This document shows, piece by piece, positions 20,153 through 29,512 of a stretch of 64,000 nt of DNA (its first letter is position 1; each line of letters starts with the position of its first letter). This DNA is from Burkholderiales bacterium JOSHI_001 (GTDB lineage Bacteria; Pseudomonadota; Gammaproteobacteria; Burkholderiales; Burkholderiaceae_C), in NCBI GenBank assembly GCA_000244995.1, contig CM001438.1, positions 3,682,090 to 3,746,089 on the forward strand, in the 5' to 3' direction. The notes beneath the pieces are model-generated. The model did not search any database and was not told the DNA's origin. It saw only the letters and a program-made list of their open reading frames with translations. The translations under genes and the position numbers were made by a program.

Positions 20153-21093
20153 ACCCACAGTCCCAGGCCCTTCAGCAGCGCCCGCGCGCCTGCGAACAGC
20201 AGCACGCCGATCACCAGCCGGCGCACCACCGACGCCTTCAGCACCGTGAGCAGCCGCGCCCCGATCTTGGCGCCCAGCATCATGCCCACCACCGAGGGCA
20301 CGGCGATCATGGGCAGCACCGCACCCTTGTTCACATACACCCAGGCGGCGGCCGAATCCACCAGCGACAGCACCAGGCCCGAACTGCCCGCGGCCACCTT
20401 CAGCGGCGCGCCCATCAGCAGGTTCAGGGCCGGCACATTGGCCCAGCCGGCGCCGATGCCGAACATGCCCGCCAGCACGCCGATGCCCAGGAACACCCCC
20501 AGGCCCAGCGGCGTGCGGTGCACCCGCCAGTCGATGCGCTGGCCGGTGGCGCCATCGATGAACACGCCGTGCATGGCCAGCGCGCTGCCCAGCGCGTCGG
20601 GCTGCTGCACGTTCGGGAATTCGGACTTCCTGGCCAGGAACATCAGGGCCACGATGCCCAGCACGATGAGGCCCAGCGCGGTCTGCACCACGGCCACCGG
20701 CAGCGCCAGGCCCAGCAAGGCGCCGAAGATGGAACTGCCCGACGCCAGCAGCGCCAGCGGCAGCGCCAGGCGCAGGCTGGCCAGGCCGCTGCGCAGCAGC
20801 ATGGGCGCCGCCGCCAGGGCGCTGGCCAGCGCCACCAGCAGGCCGGCACCGCGCACGAAGTCCAGGTGGAAGGGGAAGAAGCCGCCGACGATGGGCACGA
20901 AGAGCGTGCCCCCGCCAATGCCCGCCGGCACCGCGACGATGCCCATCACGAAGCAGGTGCAGAACAGCGCCAGCGGCCAGAACCACCAGGGCCAGCCGGC
21001 CGCGGCTTGCGGGGCGGCCAGCGCCTGCGCCGGCAGCGCGGCCAGCAGCAGCACGGCGGCGCTCACGTGGTGGGCGTGGCCGGGCAGCCGCAT
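20149..21093 (-). CDS. TauE/SafE-family sulfite or sulfonate exporter
   Basis: This 314-residue inner-membrane protein has about eight TM segments and the two TauE/SafE half-repeats. Conserved segments include GIVAVPAGIGGGTLFVPIVGGFFP and GMFGIGAGWANVPALNLLMGAPLKVA. Family members are proposed exporters of sulfite or organosulfonates. The gene lies directly after soeC (the start and stop codons overlap), which supports sulfite or sulfate as the cargo. The direction and the substrate are inferred. Confidence 0.85.
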   Translation of the reverse strand: MRLPGHAHHVSAAVLLLAALPAQALAAPQAAAGWPWWFWPLALFCTCFVMGIVAVPAGIGGGTLFVPIVGGFFPFHLDFVRGAGLLVALASALAAAPMLLRSGLASLRLALPLALLASGSSIFGALLGLALPVAVVQTALGLIVLGIVALMFLARKSEFPNVQQPDALGSALAMHGVFIDGATGQRIDWRVHRTPLGLGVFLGIGVLAGMFGIGAGWANVPALNLLMGAPLKVAAGSSGLVLSLVDSAAAWVYVNKGAVLPMIAVPSVVGMMLGAKIGARLLTVLKASVVRRLVIGVLLFAGARALLKGLGLWV

Positions 21094-22025
21094 CAGGACA
21101 CCACCTGGTAGTACAGGTTCTGCGGGTGGTTGGCCTGGGCGAAGAAGAACCAGCGCTCGGCCAGCAGCCCGGCGTACTGCAGCACGAAGGCCGCCCCCAG
21201 CCAGGCCGGTGTGGCGCCGCCCAGCGCGGCGCCCAGCATCAACGCCGGCAGCACGAAGGCCAGCAGGATGAAGCCCCACTTCATGTTGCGAAGAAAGGGC
21301 GCAGCCCGGCCGTGGAAGAACTCGCGGGTGTTGAAGGACCCGCCCATGAAACCCTGGGCGCGCTGCGCCACCTGCGGGTGCTTGATGCCGATGGCCGACT
21401 GCACCGTGGAGCGTGGCTTCAGCCTGGCGTTGCGCAGCAAGGAGGCCCCCCGCGAAGCAGCACCCAGCAGCGTCAACAGCAGCGCGGCCTGGGTGAACGG
21501 CGCCCGCAATGCAGGCGCAGCCTGCGCGGCCAAGGCCGCGGCCAGCAGCGCGCCCGAGGCACAGCCCAGCAGCGTGTAGTTGGCCAGCGTGAAGACACTG
21601 GCCCATTCCTGGATGAAGCGGATGGACGCGTAAATCATCGCGGTGCACACGAACAGCGCCACGGCCGCCAGTGCCGCCACGGCGCCCACGGCCCGGGTGG
21701 GCGCCGCGCCCAGGAAGTGCAGCAGGCCCCACAGCGCCACCAAGCCCATGAAGGCCGGCAAGGCAATCACCTCACGCGACAACCAGGAGGTGCGCCACAT
21801 GGCCGCGGCGCGCCAGGCGCGTTCCGGGCGGCCCAGGTGGAAGAAGCTGGACAGCAGGCCCAGGCCGGTCAGCACCACCGCCAGCACCGCGCTGGTGACC
21901 AGGAAGTCGGCTTCGCGCGGCCCCGTGCCGAAGCCCGCCAGTTCAGCGGCGAAGAGCGCCAGGTACAGGCCCTGGCCGGCGCCGATCAGCGTGGTGAGGA
22001 AGACAACCGACAGGGCCGGGTTCAT
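21093..22025 (-). CDS. soeC: SoeC, membrane anchor of sulfite dehydrogenase (DmsC-like)
   Basis: This 310-residue integral membrane protein of the DmsC/NrfD type has about eight hydrophobic segments (MNPALSVVFLTTLIGAGQGLYLALFAAELAG at the start). It should pass electrons from the SoeB clusters to the quinone pool. It ends with NHPQNLYYQVVS. The start overlaps the soeB stop and its stop overlaps the tauE start, both by a few bases. The assignment rests on membership in the SoeABC gene order. Confidence 0.85.
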   Translation of the reverse strand: MNPALSVVFLTTLIGAGQGLYLALFAAELAGFGTGPREADFLVTSAVLAVVLTGLGLLSSFFHLGRPERAWRAAAMWRTSWLSREVIALPAFMGLVALWGLLHFLGAAPTRAVGAVAALAAVALFVCTAMIYASIRFIQEWASVFTLANYTLLGCASGALLAAALAAQAAPALRAPFTQAALLLTLLGAASRGASLLRNARLKPRSTVQSAIGIKHPQVAQRAQGFMGGSFNTREFFHGRAAPFLRNMKWGFILLAFVLPALMLGAALGGATPAWLGAAFVLQYAGLLAERWFFFAQANHPQNLYYQVVS

Positions 22026-22747
22026 GTGGCGTAGTCCTCGCGGCCGGGTCCGTTCGGCAGTTCGGGCTGGGCACCGTCCAGGCGCAGCGGGTTGTCCACC
22101 CGCATCAGGTCTTCGGGGTGCACGGCCATCTCGACACGGCGGCGCGGCAGGTAGTGGTTGGCCGGCTGGGTGGCCCATTCGGGCATCAACTGGTAGCCGC
22201 CGCGTTCGGCAATGGCCACCGACGCTGGCGACGCCGGGTCGTGGATGTCACCGAAGATGCGCGCCCCCGGCGGGCAGGCCAGCACGCAGGCGGGCTTGCG
22301 GCGGTCTTCCGGCAGGCTGGTGTCGTAGAGGCGGTCCACGCACAAGGTGCACTTGGTCATGACCTGGCGCTCTTCGTCCAGTTCGCGCGCGCCGTAGGGG
22401 CAGGCCCAACTGCAGTACTTGCAGCCGATGCACTTGTCGTAGTCCACCAGCACGATGCCGTCCTGCGCGCGCTTGTAGCTGGCGCCGGTGGGGCACACCG
22501 GCACGCAGGGTGGGTCTTCGCAGTGCAGGCAACTCTTGGGAAAGTGAACCGTCTGGGTGTTGGGGAACAGGCCCACCTCGAAGGTCTGCACCCGGTTGAA
22601 GAAGGTGCCGGTGGGGTCGGCGCCATAGGGCTGCTGGTCCACCAGCGGGCCGGCCGAGCCCGAGGTGTTCCATTGCTTGCAGCTGGTGACGCAGGCGTGG
22701 CAGCCCACGCACACGTTCAGGTCGATGACCAGGGCCAACTGGGTCAC
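22022..22747 (-). CDS. soeB: SoeB, four-cluster ferredoxin subunit of sulfite dehydrogenase
   Basis: This 241-residue protein has four [4Fe-4S] motifs. The first is CVGCHACVTSC (Cys 13-23), followed by CLHCEDPPCVPVCP, CIGCKYCSWACP and CTLCVDRL...CVLACP, the DmsB/PsrB pattern. It conveys electrons from SoeA to SoeC. The GTG start at 22747 overlaps the soeA stop (GTGA), the coupling seen elsewhere in this operon. No signal peptide is present, matching the cytoplasmic location known for SoeABC. Confidence 0.88.
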   Translation of the reverse strand: MTQLALVIDLNVCVGCHACVTSCKQWNTSGSAGPLVDQQPYGADPTGTFFNRVQTFEVGLFPNTQTVHFPKSCLHCEDPPCVPVCPTGASYKRAQDGIVLVDYDKCIGCKYCSWACPYGARELDEERQVMTKCTLCVDRLYDTSLPEDRRKPACVLACPPGARIFGDIHDPASPASVAIAERGGYQLMPEWATQPANHYLPRRRVEMAVHPEDLMRVDNPLRLDGAQPELPNGPGREDYAT

Positions 22748-25668
22748 TTCGCCCCCTCCCCCGCCATCCAGGCCCGCTCGCCCGGTGCCTCGATGGACAT
22801 GCCCGGCAGGCGCGGCAGGGGGTCGAACTGCGGCCAGGTTTCGCCGGGTTCGTCGGCCTGGGCGGGGTAGATGCGCACCCGCACGTCGTACCAGGCCGCC
22901 TGGCCGGTGATGGGGTCGGAGTTCGAGATGCGCCCGGCGCCGAATGGCAGTTCCTCGCGGATCAGGTGGTTCAGCAGGAAGCCCTTGCGGGACTCGTTGG
23001 CGTCTTCGCTCAGGCTCCAGGCGCCGCGGCTCTTGCCGATGGCGTTCCAGGTCCACACCGTGCCGGGCTCCACCGCTTCGGAATAGCGGCACAGGCAGCG
23101 CACCTTGCCCCAGGGGCTTTCCACCCACATCCAGCCGCCATCGGCGATGCCGGCGGTGCGCGCGGTGGCGCTGTTCACCATCAGGAAGTTGTGGGCGTGG
23201 ATCTGGCGCAGCCAGGCGTTCTGCGAGTCCCAGGCGTGGTACATGGCCATGGGGCGCTGCGTGACCGCCGCCAGCGGATAGCGTTGCAGGTCGGTGGCCT
23301 GGGCTTCCAGCGGCGCGAAGTAGAAGGGCAACGCGTCGAAGTAGGTGGCCACGCGCTCGCGCAGGGCTTCAGGCGGCTGCTTGCCGGGGCGCTTGCCGCG
23401 CGCGGCCAGGCGAAAACTTTCCAGGAATTCCGAATAGAGGTGGATGACGATGGGGTCGTTGTCGCGCCGCAGGCCCGCCTGCTGGGCCCAGGTCATGTAG
23501 TCGCGGTTCCAGTTGCGCATGTACTGCGCTTCCTTGGGCAGCACGGTGTGGTGCACGCAGTTGTTCTGCTCGTACATCTCCCACTGCTTGGGGTTGGGCT
23601 CGCCGCGCATGGACTTCTCGCCGCCCTTGCCGCGCCAGCCCGACAGGAAGCCGATGCCCGAGCCCGGCGCGGTTTCATAGCGCACGATGAAGTCGGGGTA
23701 GTCGCGGTACTTGCGGCTGCCATCGGCGTTGACGAAGGCCGGGAATTTCAACCGCGAGGCCAGTTCGATCAGCACCTCCTGGAAGGGCTTGCACTGGCCC
23801 AACGGCGGCAGCACCGGGATGCGCACCGAATCCACCGGGCCGTCAAATTCGCTGATCGGCCGGTCCAGCAGGGACATGCAGTCATGCCGCTCCAGGTAGG
23901 TGGTGTCGGGCAGCACCAGGTCGGCGAAGGCCGTCATCTCGCTCTGGAAGGCGTCGCACACCACCAGGAAAGGGATCTTGTGCTCCCCGTCCTTCTCGCC
24001 GCCCACATGCTTGTCGTTCAGCATGTTGCGCACCTCGGACGTGTTCATCGTCGAGTTCCAGGCCATGTTGGCCATGAAGATGAACAGCGTGTCGATCGGG
24101 TAGGGATCGCCCTTCCAGGCGTTGGTGATGACGTTGTGCATCAGCCCGTGGGCCGACAGCGGGTGCTCCCACGAGAAGGCCTTGTCGATGCGCACCGGCT
24201 GGCCGGCCGCGTCCACGAACAGGTCGTCCGGGCTTTCGGGCCAGCCCAGCGGGGCGCCGTTCAACGGGGTGTCGGGCTTCACCGCTTCCGGGCCCTTGGG
24301 CGGGCGCGCATTGGGCGGCACCGCGCGCGGGTAAGGCGCCTTGTGGCGAAAGCCGCCGGGGCGGTCGATGGTGCCCAGCAGGCTCATCAGGATGGCCAGC
24401 GAGCGGATGGTGTGGAAGCCATTGCTGTGCGCGGCCAGTCCGCGCATGGCGTGGAAGGCCACCGGCCGGCCAATGACCGACTTGTGGCGCTTTCCCCAGC
24501 AGTCGGTCCAGGCGATGGGCAGTTCGATGCGCTGGTCGCGCGCGGTGATGCCCATCTCATGCGCCAGGCGCCGGATGGTGGCGGCCGGAATGCCGGTGAT
24601 GTCGGCCGCCCATTCGGGCGTGTAGGCCTTCACCCTCTCGGCCAGCAACTGGAAGGCGGGCACAGCCGGCGTGCCGTCGCTCAGCTGGAAGTGGCCCAGC
24701 AGCGCGGGATCGGCCTCTTCACTGTGGTCGGCCACGGGCTTCTGCGTCAGCCGGTCCCACCACAGGAAGTTGTGCGGCCGCAGCGGGTTGACCTTGTCGC
24801 CCTCGGCGTTGCGCAGCATCATGCCCAGCTGGTCGCTGGCCGGGTCCTGGTTCACCAGCTGGCCGGCGTTGGTGTAGCGGGTGAGGAAGTCGCGGTCGTA
24901 CAGGCCCAGCGCGATGATCTCGTGGACGATGGCCAGCAACAGCGCGCCGTCGGTGCCGGGTTTGATGGGCACCCATTCGTCGGCGATGGCCGAATAGCCG
25001 GTGCGCACCGGGTTCACCGAGATGAAGCGCCCGCCCGCGCGCTTGAACTTGGCGATCGCCATCTTCAGCGGGTTGCTGTGGTGGTCTTCGGCGGTACCGA
25101 TCATCACGAACAGCTTGGCGCGGTCGAGATCCGGCCCGCCGAACTCCCAGAACGACCCACCGATGGTGTAGATCATCCCGGCGGCCATGTTCACCGAGCA
25201 GAAGCCGCCGTGGGCCGCGTAGTTGGGCGTGCCGAACTGGCGTGCGAACAGGCCGGTCAGGGCCTGCATCTGGTCGCGGCCGGTGAACAGGGCGAACTGC
25301 TTGGGGTCGGTGCTGCGGATCCTGCCCAGGCGGTCGGTCAGCAGCTCGAAGGCTCGCTCCCACGAGATGGCGTCGAACTGGCCGGCGCCGCGTTCGCTGC
25401 CGGGCCTGCGCAGCAGCGGCTGGGTCAGGCGCGCCGGCGAGTACTGCTTCATGATGCCCGAGCTGCCCTTGGCGCAGATGACGCCCTGGTTCAGTGGGTG
25501 ATCGGGGTTGCCCTCGATGTAGCGCACCTCGGGGCCCTGGTCCCCATGCCGCAGGTGCACGCGGATGCCACAGCGGCAGGCGCACATGTAGCAGGTGGTG
25601 TTCTTGACCTCGGTGCGTGCACCGGGCTGCGGTGGCGCGGCAGGGTCGTGCAGCGGTGTGGACGCCAT
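22744..25668 (-). CDS. soeA: SoeA, molybdopterin catalytic subunit of cytoplasmic sulfite dehydrogenase
   Basis: This 974-residue member of the DMSO-reductase superfamily has an N-terminal [4Fe-4S] motif with Cys 26, 29, 33 and 65. The Mo-bis-MGD domains follow (GFCSVNMAAGMIYTIGGSFWEFGGPDLDRAKLFVMIG). There is no Tat signal, unlike periplasmic homologues, which supports the SoeA of sulfur oxidisers that converts sulfite to sulfate in the cytoplasm. Polysulfide or thiosulfate reductases are the alternative reading. The TauE and dsr context favours SoeA. A GGAGGAGA ribosome site precedes the ATG. Confidence 0.87.
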   Translation of the reverse strand: MASTPLHDPAAPPQPGARTEVKNTTCYMCACRCGIRVHLRHGDQGPEVRYIEGNPDHPLNQGVICAKGSSGIMKQYSPARLTQPLLRRPGSERGAGQFDAISWERAFELLTDRLGRIRSTDPKQFALFTGRDQMQALTGLFARQFGTPNYAAHGGFCSVNMAAGMIYTIGGSFWEFGGPDLDRAKLFVMIGTAEDHHSNPLKMAIAKFKRAGGRFISVNPVRTGYSAIADEWVPIKPGTDGALLLAIVHEIIALGLYDRDFLTRYTNAGQLVNQDPASDQLGMMLRNAEGDKVNPLRPHNFLWWDRLTQKPVADHSEEADPALLGHFQLSDGTPAVPAFQLLAERVKAYTPEWAADITGIPAATIRRLAHEMGITARDQRIELPIAWTDCWGKRHKSVIGRPVAFHAMRGLAAHSNGFHTIRSLAILMSLLGTIDRPGGFRHKAPYPRAVPPNARPPKGPEAVKPDTPLNGAPLGWPESPDDLFVDAAGQPVRIDKAFSWEHPLSAHGLMHNVITNAWKGDPYPIDTLFIFMANMAWNSTMNTSEVRNMLNDKHVGGEKDGEHKIPFLVVCDAFQSEMTAFADLVLPDTTYLERHDCMSLLDRPISEFDGPVDSVRIPVLPPLGQCKPFQEVLIELASRLKFPAFVNADGSRKYRDYPDFIVRYETAPGSGIGFLSGWRGKGGEKSMRGEPNPKQWEMYEQNNCVHHTVLPKEAQYMRNWNRDYMTWAQQAGLRRDNDPIVIHLYSEFLESFRLAARGKRPGKQPPEALRERVATYFDALPFYFAPLEAQATDLQRYPLAAVTQRPMAMYHAWDSQNAWLRQIHAHNFLMVNSATARTAGIADGGWMWVESPWGKVRCLCRYSEAVEPGTVWTWNAIGKSRGAWSLSEDANESRKGFLLNHLIREELPFGAGRISNSDPITGQAAWYDVRVRIYPAQADEPGETWPQFDPLPRLPGMSIEAPGERAWMAGEGAK

Positions 25669-25720
25669 CTTGGGGGTCTTGTTGTCTCCTCCCCCATTAG
25701 GCGCAAACGCCCCCGACAGC

Positions 25721-25731
25721 GTCTATTACCG
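25721..25731 (-). promoter_or_regulatory. GTCTATTACCG element upstream of soeA
   Basis: The 11-base sequence GTCTATTACCG (minus strand CGGTAATAGAC) sits 52 bases upstream of the soeA start. Near-identical copies precede the ArsR gene (7870-7880) and tusA (55227-55237). All three precede minus-strand genes. It may be a shared promoter or operator element. Confidence 0.35.
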
Positions 25732-25786
25732 GGACGGGTGGGTGCGGCTACGCCATATGGGTGATGGCGTGCACCTCACCCGCCCT

Positions 25787-27517
25787 TCAACTCACGGTCA
25801 ACTGCATCAGCGCTTCACCCTGCGGGTCCACCACGTGCACGGCGCAGGCAATGCACGGGTCGAAGCTGTGGATGGTGCGCTGGATCTCCAGCGGCTGCTG
25901 GGGGTCGTGCAGCTCGTGGCGGTCCATCAGGGCCGCCTCATAGGGCCCGGGCTGGTTCTGCGCGTCGCGCGGACCGGCGTTCCAGGTGCTGGGCACCACG
26001 GCCTGGTAGTTGTCGATCAGGCCGTCCTTGATGACCGTGTAGTGCAGCAACGCGCCACGCGGCGCTTCCATGAAGCCCACGCCCTTGGCCTCGCGCGGCC
26101 AGGTGCTGGGGTCCCACAGCGCGTTGTTGTGCACCGACAGGTCGCCGGCCTTGATGTTGGCCATCAACTGGTCCAACCAGGATTGCATCTGGTCAGCCAG
26201 CAGCTTGCTTTCCAGGGTGCGCGCCGCGGTGCGGCCCAGGGTGCTGAAGATGGCCGTCAAGGGCAGGTCCAGCGTCTTCAGGGCCTGGTCGGCCAGGGCC
26301 CGGGTGGGCTCGTGGCCGGTGGCGTACAGCATGGCCAGGCGCGCCAGCGGGCCCACCTCCATGGCCTTGCCGCGCCAGCGCGGGCTCTTCAGCCAGGAAT
26401 AGCCACCCTCCACGTCCAGGTGTTCATACGGTGGCTTGGGGCCGGTGTAGTTCAGCTGGGTCTCACCCGCATGCGGGTGCAGGCCCTGCTGCTTGCCGCC
26501 CGCGTAGTCGTACCAGGAGTGCGCGACGAATTCCTGCACCTGCGCCGGGTCGCGCAGATCGATGGGCTGCACGCTCTTCAGGTCGCGGCCCACGATGACG
26601 CCGGTGGGGAAGAAGTTGCCGCCCTTGCCGTCAGGGAAGTCGCCCACGGTGAGGAAGTTGCCCACGCCTTCGCCACGCGCGAACCAGTCCTTGTAGAAGC
26701 TGGCAATCGCCAGCGTGTCCGGCAGGTAGACCTGGTCCACGAAGGTCTGCATGTTGCGGATGATGCTGCGCACGTCCTGCAGGGTGCTCACGTTCACCGT
26801 GGTGGCGGCCGCGCCACTGCTGCCCGGGCCGGCGCTGATGGGGCTGGGCGAGCCACCGACCAGGAAGTTGGGGTGCGGGTTCTTGCCGCCGAAGATGGCG
26901 TGCAGCTTCACCACCTCGCGCTGCCAGGCCAGGGCTTCCAGGTAGTGCGCCACCGCCATCAGGTTGGCCTCGGGCGGCAGCTTGTAGCCCGGGTGGCCCC
27001 AGAAGCCACCCGCAAAGATGCCCAGCTGGCCGCTTTCGACGAACTGCTTCACGCGCTTTTGCGTCTCGGCGAAATAGCCCGGGCTGCTCTTGGGCCAGCC
27101 CGAGATGGACTGCGCCAGGGCCGAGGTGGCCTTGGGGTCGGCCTTCAGCGCCGAGACCACGTCCACCCAGTCCAGCGCATGCAGGTGGTAGAAGTGCATA
27201 ACGTGGTCGTGCACATGCTGCGCGGCGATCATCAGGTTGCGTATCAGCTGCGCATTGGCCGGAATCTGCCACTGCAGCGCGTCCTCCACGCTGCGCACCG
27301 AGGCCAGGCCGTGCACCAGGGTGCACACGCCGCAGATGCGCTGCGCAAAGGCCCAGGCCTCGCGCGGGTCGCGGCCCTTGAGGATGATTTCCAGGCCACG
27401 CACCATGGTGCCTGAACTCCAGGCGCCGGTGATGCGGCCATCGTCGGCCCGCTCGGCCTCGATGCGCAAGTGGCCTTCGATGCGGGTGATGGGGTCGACA
27501 ACGATTCGTTTGTTCAT
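25787..27517 (-). CDS. hynL: [NiFe] hydrogenase large subunit (Isp-type, HynL-like)
   Basis: This 576-residue catalytic subunit has the N-terminal nickel motif RICGVCTLVH (Cys 62, 65) and the C-terminal motif DPCIACAVH (Cys 555, 558). It ends with a VVDP... tail of 15 residues that the maturation protease should cut off after His561. It takes up or evolves H2. It is the last gene of the string hynD-hynS-isp1-isp2-hynL, an order known from Thiocapsa HynS-Isp1-Isp2-HynL. This places it among group 1 Isp-type (1e) periplasmic hydrogenases. It is 2 bases from the isp2 stop. Confidence 0.92.
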   Translation of the reverse strand: MNKRIVVDPITRIEGHLRIEAERADDGRITGAWSSGTMVRGLEIILKGRDPREAWAFAQRICGVCTLVHGLASVRSVEDALQWQIPANAQLIRNLMIAAQHVHDHVMHFYHLHALDWVDVVSALKADPKATSALAQSISGWPKSSPGYFAETQKRVKQFVESGQLGIFAGGFWGHPGYKLPPEANLMAVAHYLEALAWQREVVKLHAIFGGKNPHPNFLVGGSPSPISAGPGSSGAAATTVNVSTLQDVRSIIRNMQTFVDQVYLPDTLAIASFYKDWFARGEGVGNFLTVGDFPDGKGGNFFPTGVIVGRDLKSVQPIDLRDPAQVQEFVAHSWYDYAGGKQQGLHPHAGETQLNYTGPKPPYEHLDVEGGYSWLKSPRWRGKAMEVGPLARLAMLYATGHEPTRALADQALKTLDLPLTAIFSTLGRTAARTLESKLLADQMQSWLDQLMANIKAGDLSVHNNALWDPSTWPREAKGVGFMEAPRGALLHYTVIKDGLIDNYQAVVPSTWNAGPRDAQNQPGPYEAALMDRHELHDPQQPLEIQRTIHSFDPCIACAVHVVDPQGEALMQLTVS

Positions 27518-27519
27518 GT

Positions 27520-28854
27520 TCAGTCCACCATGTTGTCAGCCACCAGCTCGAGCAGGCTTTCGGTCTTCTTGTCCCACTTGAAGTGCTTGGCGCCCTGCTC
27601 CAGCGTGATGCGGCACTGGCCGCAGCTGGTGACAAAACGCTTGGCGCCGGTGGCTTCCACCTGGGCCTGCTTCATCGCGAACACCTTGTGGCGCAAAGGC
27701 GTGGAGCGCACATTGCTCACCACGCCGCCACCGCCGCCGCAGCAAAAGCCTGCCACGCCGGCATCCTTCAGCTCATGCAGGTCGAAGCCCAAGGCCGCCA
27801 GCACCCGGCGCGCCGCGGCTTCCAGCCCGCCGCGCCGCACGATCTGGCAGGGGTCGTGGAAGGTGGCGGTGTCGCCGATCTGGTTCAGCCTGATCTGGCC
27901 GGATGCGATGACCTCGTCCAGGAACTCGGTCATGTGGATGATGCGCACCGGCAGCGCGGCGCCGTACCACTTGGCCGCTTCCCAGCGCGCGGCGCCATAG
28001 GCATGGCCGCATTCGGGCAGCAGCACCGTCTTGGCACCGATCTTCACCGCGGTGTCGATCAGTGCGCGCGTCAGCCGTTCCTGCAGCTGCAGGTCACCGT
28101 TGTTGAAACCGATGTTGCTGGCGTCGAAGCCGCCCTGGTGCATGGTCCACTTGGCGCCGATCTTGTTCAGGATGCGGGCGCAGTCGGCCAGGGCCTTGGT
28201 GTGGTCGCCCAGTTCCGCCGGCGCGGCCGTGACCAGGATGTCGGCCTGTTCCAGGTCGCAGGGGATGGGCACGCCGTGTTCAGCGCTCACCTCGGCCAGG
28301 ATGTCGGGCAGGTCCTCGGCCGGCGTGGCGGGGCTGCCCCATTGGCGCGCGGTGCGGTCCATCAGCGCCAGGCGCTCGGGGATGAGCCCGGCCTTGAACA
28401 TGCCATGGCGCGCTTCCTTCACCAACTCGGCAATGTCGATGCCCATGGGGCAGACCAGGGTGCAGCGGCCGCACATGGTGCAGCTGTCGTAGATCAGTTC
28501 CTGCCACTGCTGCAGTTCGGCCACGCTGGGCGCCTTCACCAGGCCCAGGGTGCGCAGCAGGGGCGCCAGCGGCGACGCCTCGCGGAAGTAGGCGCGGCGG
28601 AACAGTTCCAGCTTGTGCGCCGGGGTGTACTTGGCCTCGCCCGTGGCCAGGTGGAAGTGGCAGGCCTGGGCGCACAGGCCGCAGTGCACGCAGGCTTCCA
28701 TGTGCAGCGCGGCGGTGACGCCGAACTCGCGCACGAAGCTGCGCATGGCGGCGTTCACGCGGTCGGCGTCGCTGCGATCGCCCTGCTGGTCGAAACCGGG
28801 CTTGGCGGCAGCCGGGGCAGCGCCCACGGGCTTGGCAACGGTGGGTGCGTTCAT
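27520..28854 (-). CDS. isp2: Isp2, CCG-domain iron-sulfur protein of the hydrogenase (HdrD/DsrK-like)
   Basis: This 444-residue protein has two [4Fe-4S] motifs (CVHCGLCAQACHF and CTMCGRCTLVCP). Two heterodisulfide-reductase-type cysteine blocks follow: a partial CCG motif HDPCQIV...GFCCGGGGGVVS and CGQCRITLEQ. It is homologous to DsrK, also encoded in this window. It and the cytochrome b-like Isp1 are thought to carry electrons between HynSL and quinone. The start overlaps the isp1 stop by 4 bases. Confidence 0.88.
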   Translation of the reverse strand: MNAPTVAKPVGAAPAAAKPGFDQQGDRSDADRVNAAMRSFVREFGVTAALHMEACVHCGLCAQACHFHLATGEAKYTPAHKLELFRRAYFREASPLAPLLRTLGLVKAPSVAELQQWQELIYDSCTMCGRCTLVCPMGIDIAELVKEARHGMFKAGLIPERLALMDRTARQWGSPATPAEDLPDILAEVSAEHGVPIPCDLEQADILVTAAPAELGDHTKALADCARILNKIGAKWTMHQGGFDASNIGFNNGDLQLQERLTRALIDTAVKIGAKTVLLPECGHAYGAARWEAAKWYGAALPVRIIHMTEFLDEVIASGQIRLNQIGDTATFHDPCQIVRRGGLEAAARRVLAALGFDLHELKDAGVAGFCCGGGGGVVSNVRSTPLRHKVFAMKQAQVEATGAKRFVTSCGQCRITLEQGAKHFKWDKKTESLLELVADNMVD

Positions 28855-29510
28855 GCGTTCACTCCCCGGTGGCTGAAGCGCATGCCGGTGGCGCCGCGCG
28901 CAAAGGCGAAGAGCACGGCGTGCATCAGCTTGCCGAATGGAAACCAGATCAGCAGCGCGGCGATCGACAGGATGTGCAGCGCCAGCAGCGTCTCGTAGCG
29001 CGCGCCCAGGTGGCTGGACGCCATCAGCCCGGTGGCCACCGGCAGCGCGGTGAGCAACCAGCTGAGGTAGTCGCCCGCGTCCGACAGCAACTGCAACACC
29101 GGGTGCGTGAGCCGCCGCGCCAGCGCCGCGAACAGCGAGGCCAGCGTGATGACGCCGACGCCATAGACCACGCCGCTGGGCAGTGCGGGCCAGTGCAGGC
29201 CCAGCAGGTTGCGGATGAACAGGATGTGCGGCGCCAGGCCGAACACCACCACCGCCAGGCCCAGGTGGAACACATAGCCGTTGACGGTGGAAAACAGCGT
29301 GCTGCGGCCGAATTCAGGCCGCGGCCACATGCGGCGCACGATGGTGCGCAGTGCCCCCACCAGCGGCGCGGGTGCGCCTTCGCGAGCCAGCGACAGGTCG
29401 CCCACACGCGGCAGCGACAGGATGCCCACCAGGCGCCACAAGGTGCCGGCCACGAACACCACCAGCGCCACCTTCAGGGCCACGCCGCGCGCAAAGTCCA
29501 GCAGTTCCAT
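28851..29510 (-). CDS. isp1: Isp1, cytochrome b-type membrane subunit (NarI/DsrM-like)
   Basis: This 219-residue protein has about five TM helices and a NarI/DsrM-like fold with His residues in membrane segments (AVVVFGLAPHILFIRNLLG; LLALHILSIAALLIWFPFGKLMHAVLFAF). It should carry haem b and reduce or oxidise quinone. The ATG at 29510 is chosen over a TTG at 29516 because AGGAGG is spaced 7-8 bases from it. It is located between hynS and isp2 in the expected order. Confidence 0.87.
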   Translation of the reverse strand: MELLDFARGVALKVALVVFVAGTLWRLVGILSLPRVGDLSLAREGAPAPLVGALRTIVRRMWPRPEFGRSTLFSTVNGYVFHLGLAVVVFGLAPHILFIRNLLGLHWPALPSGVVYGVGVITLASLFAALARRLTHPVLQLLSDAGDYLSWLLTALPVATGLMASSHLGARYETLLALHILSIAALLIWFPFGKLMHAVLFAFARGATGMRFSHRGVNA

Positions 29511-29512
29511 GG

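Noticed and set aside
22966-25764. Long open frame (over 900 codons) on the plus strand antisense to soeA
   Set aside because: The translation is rich in His, Gly, Arg and Ala with no family signature, while the minus strand encodes an intact SoeA. High GC content keeps the antisense frame open.
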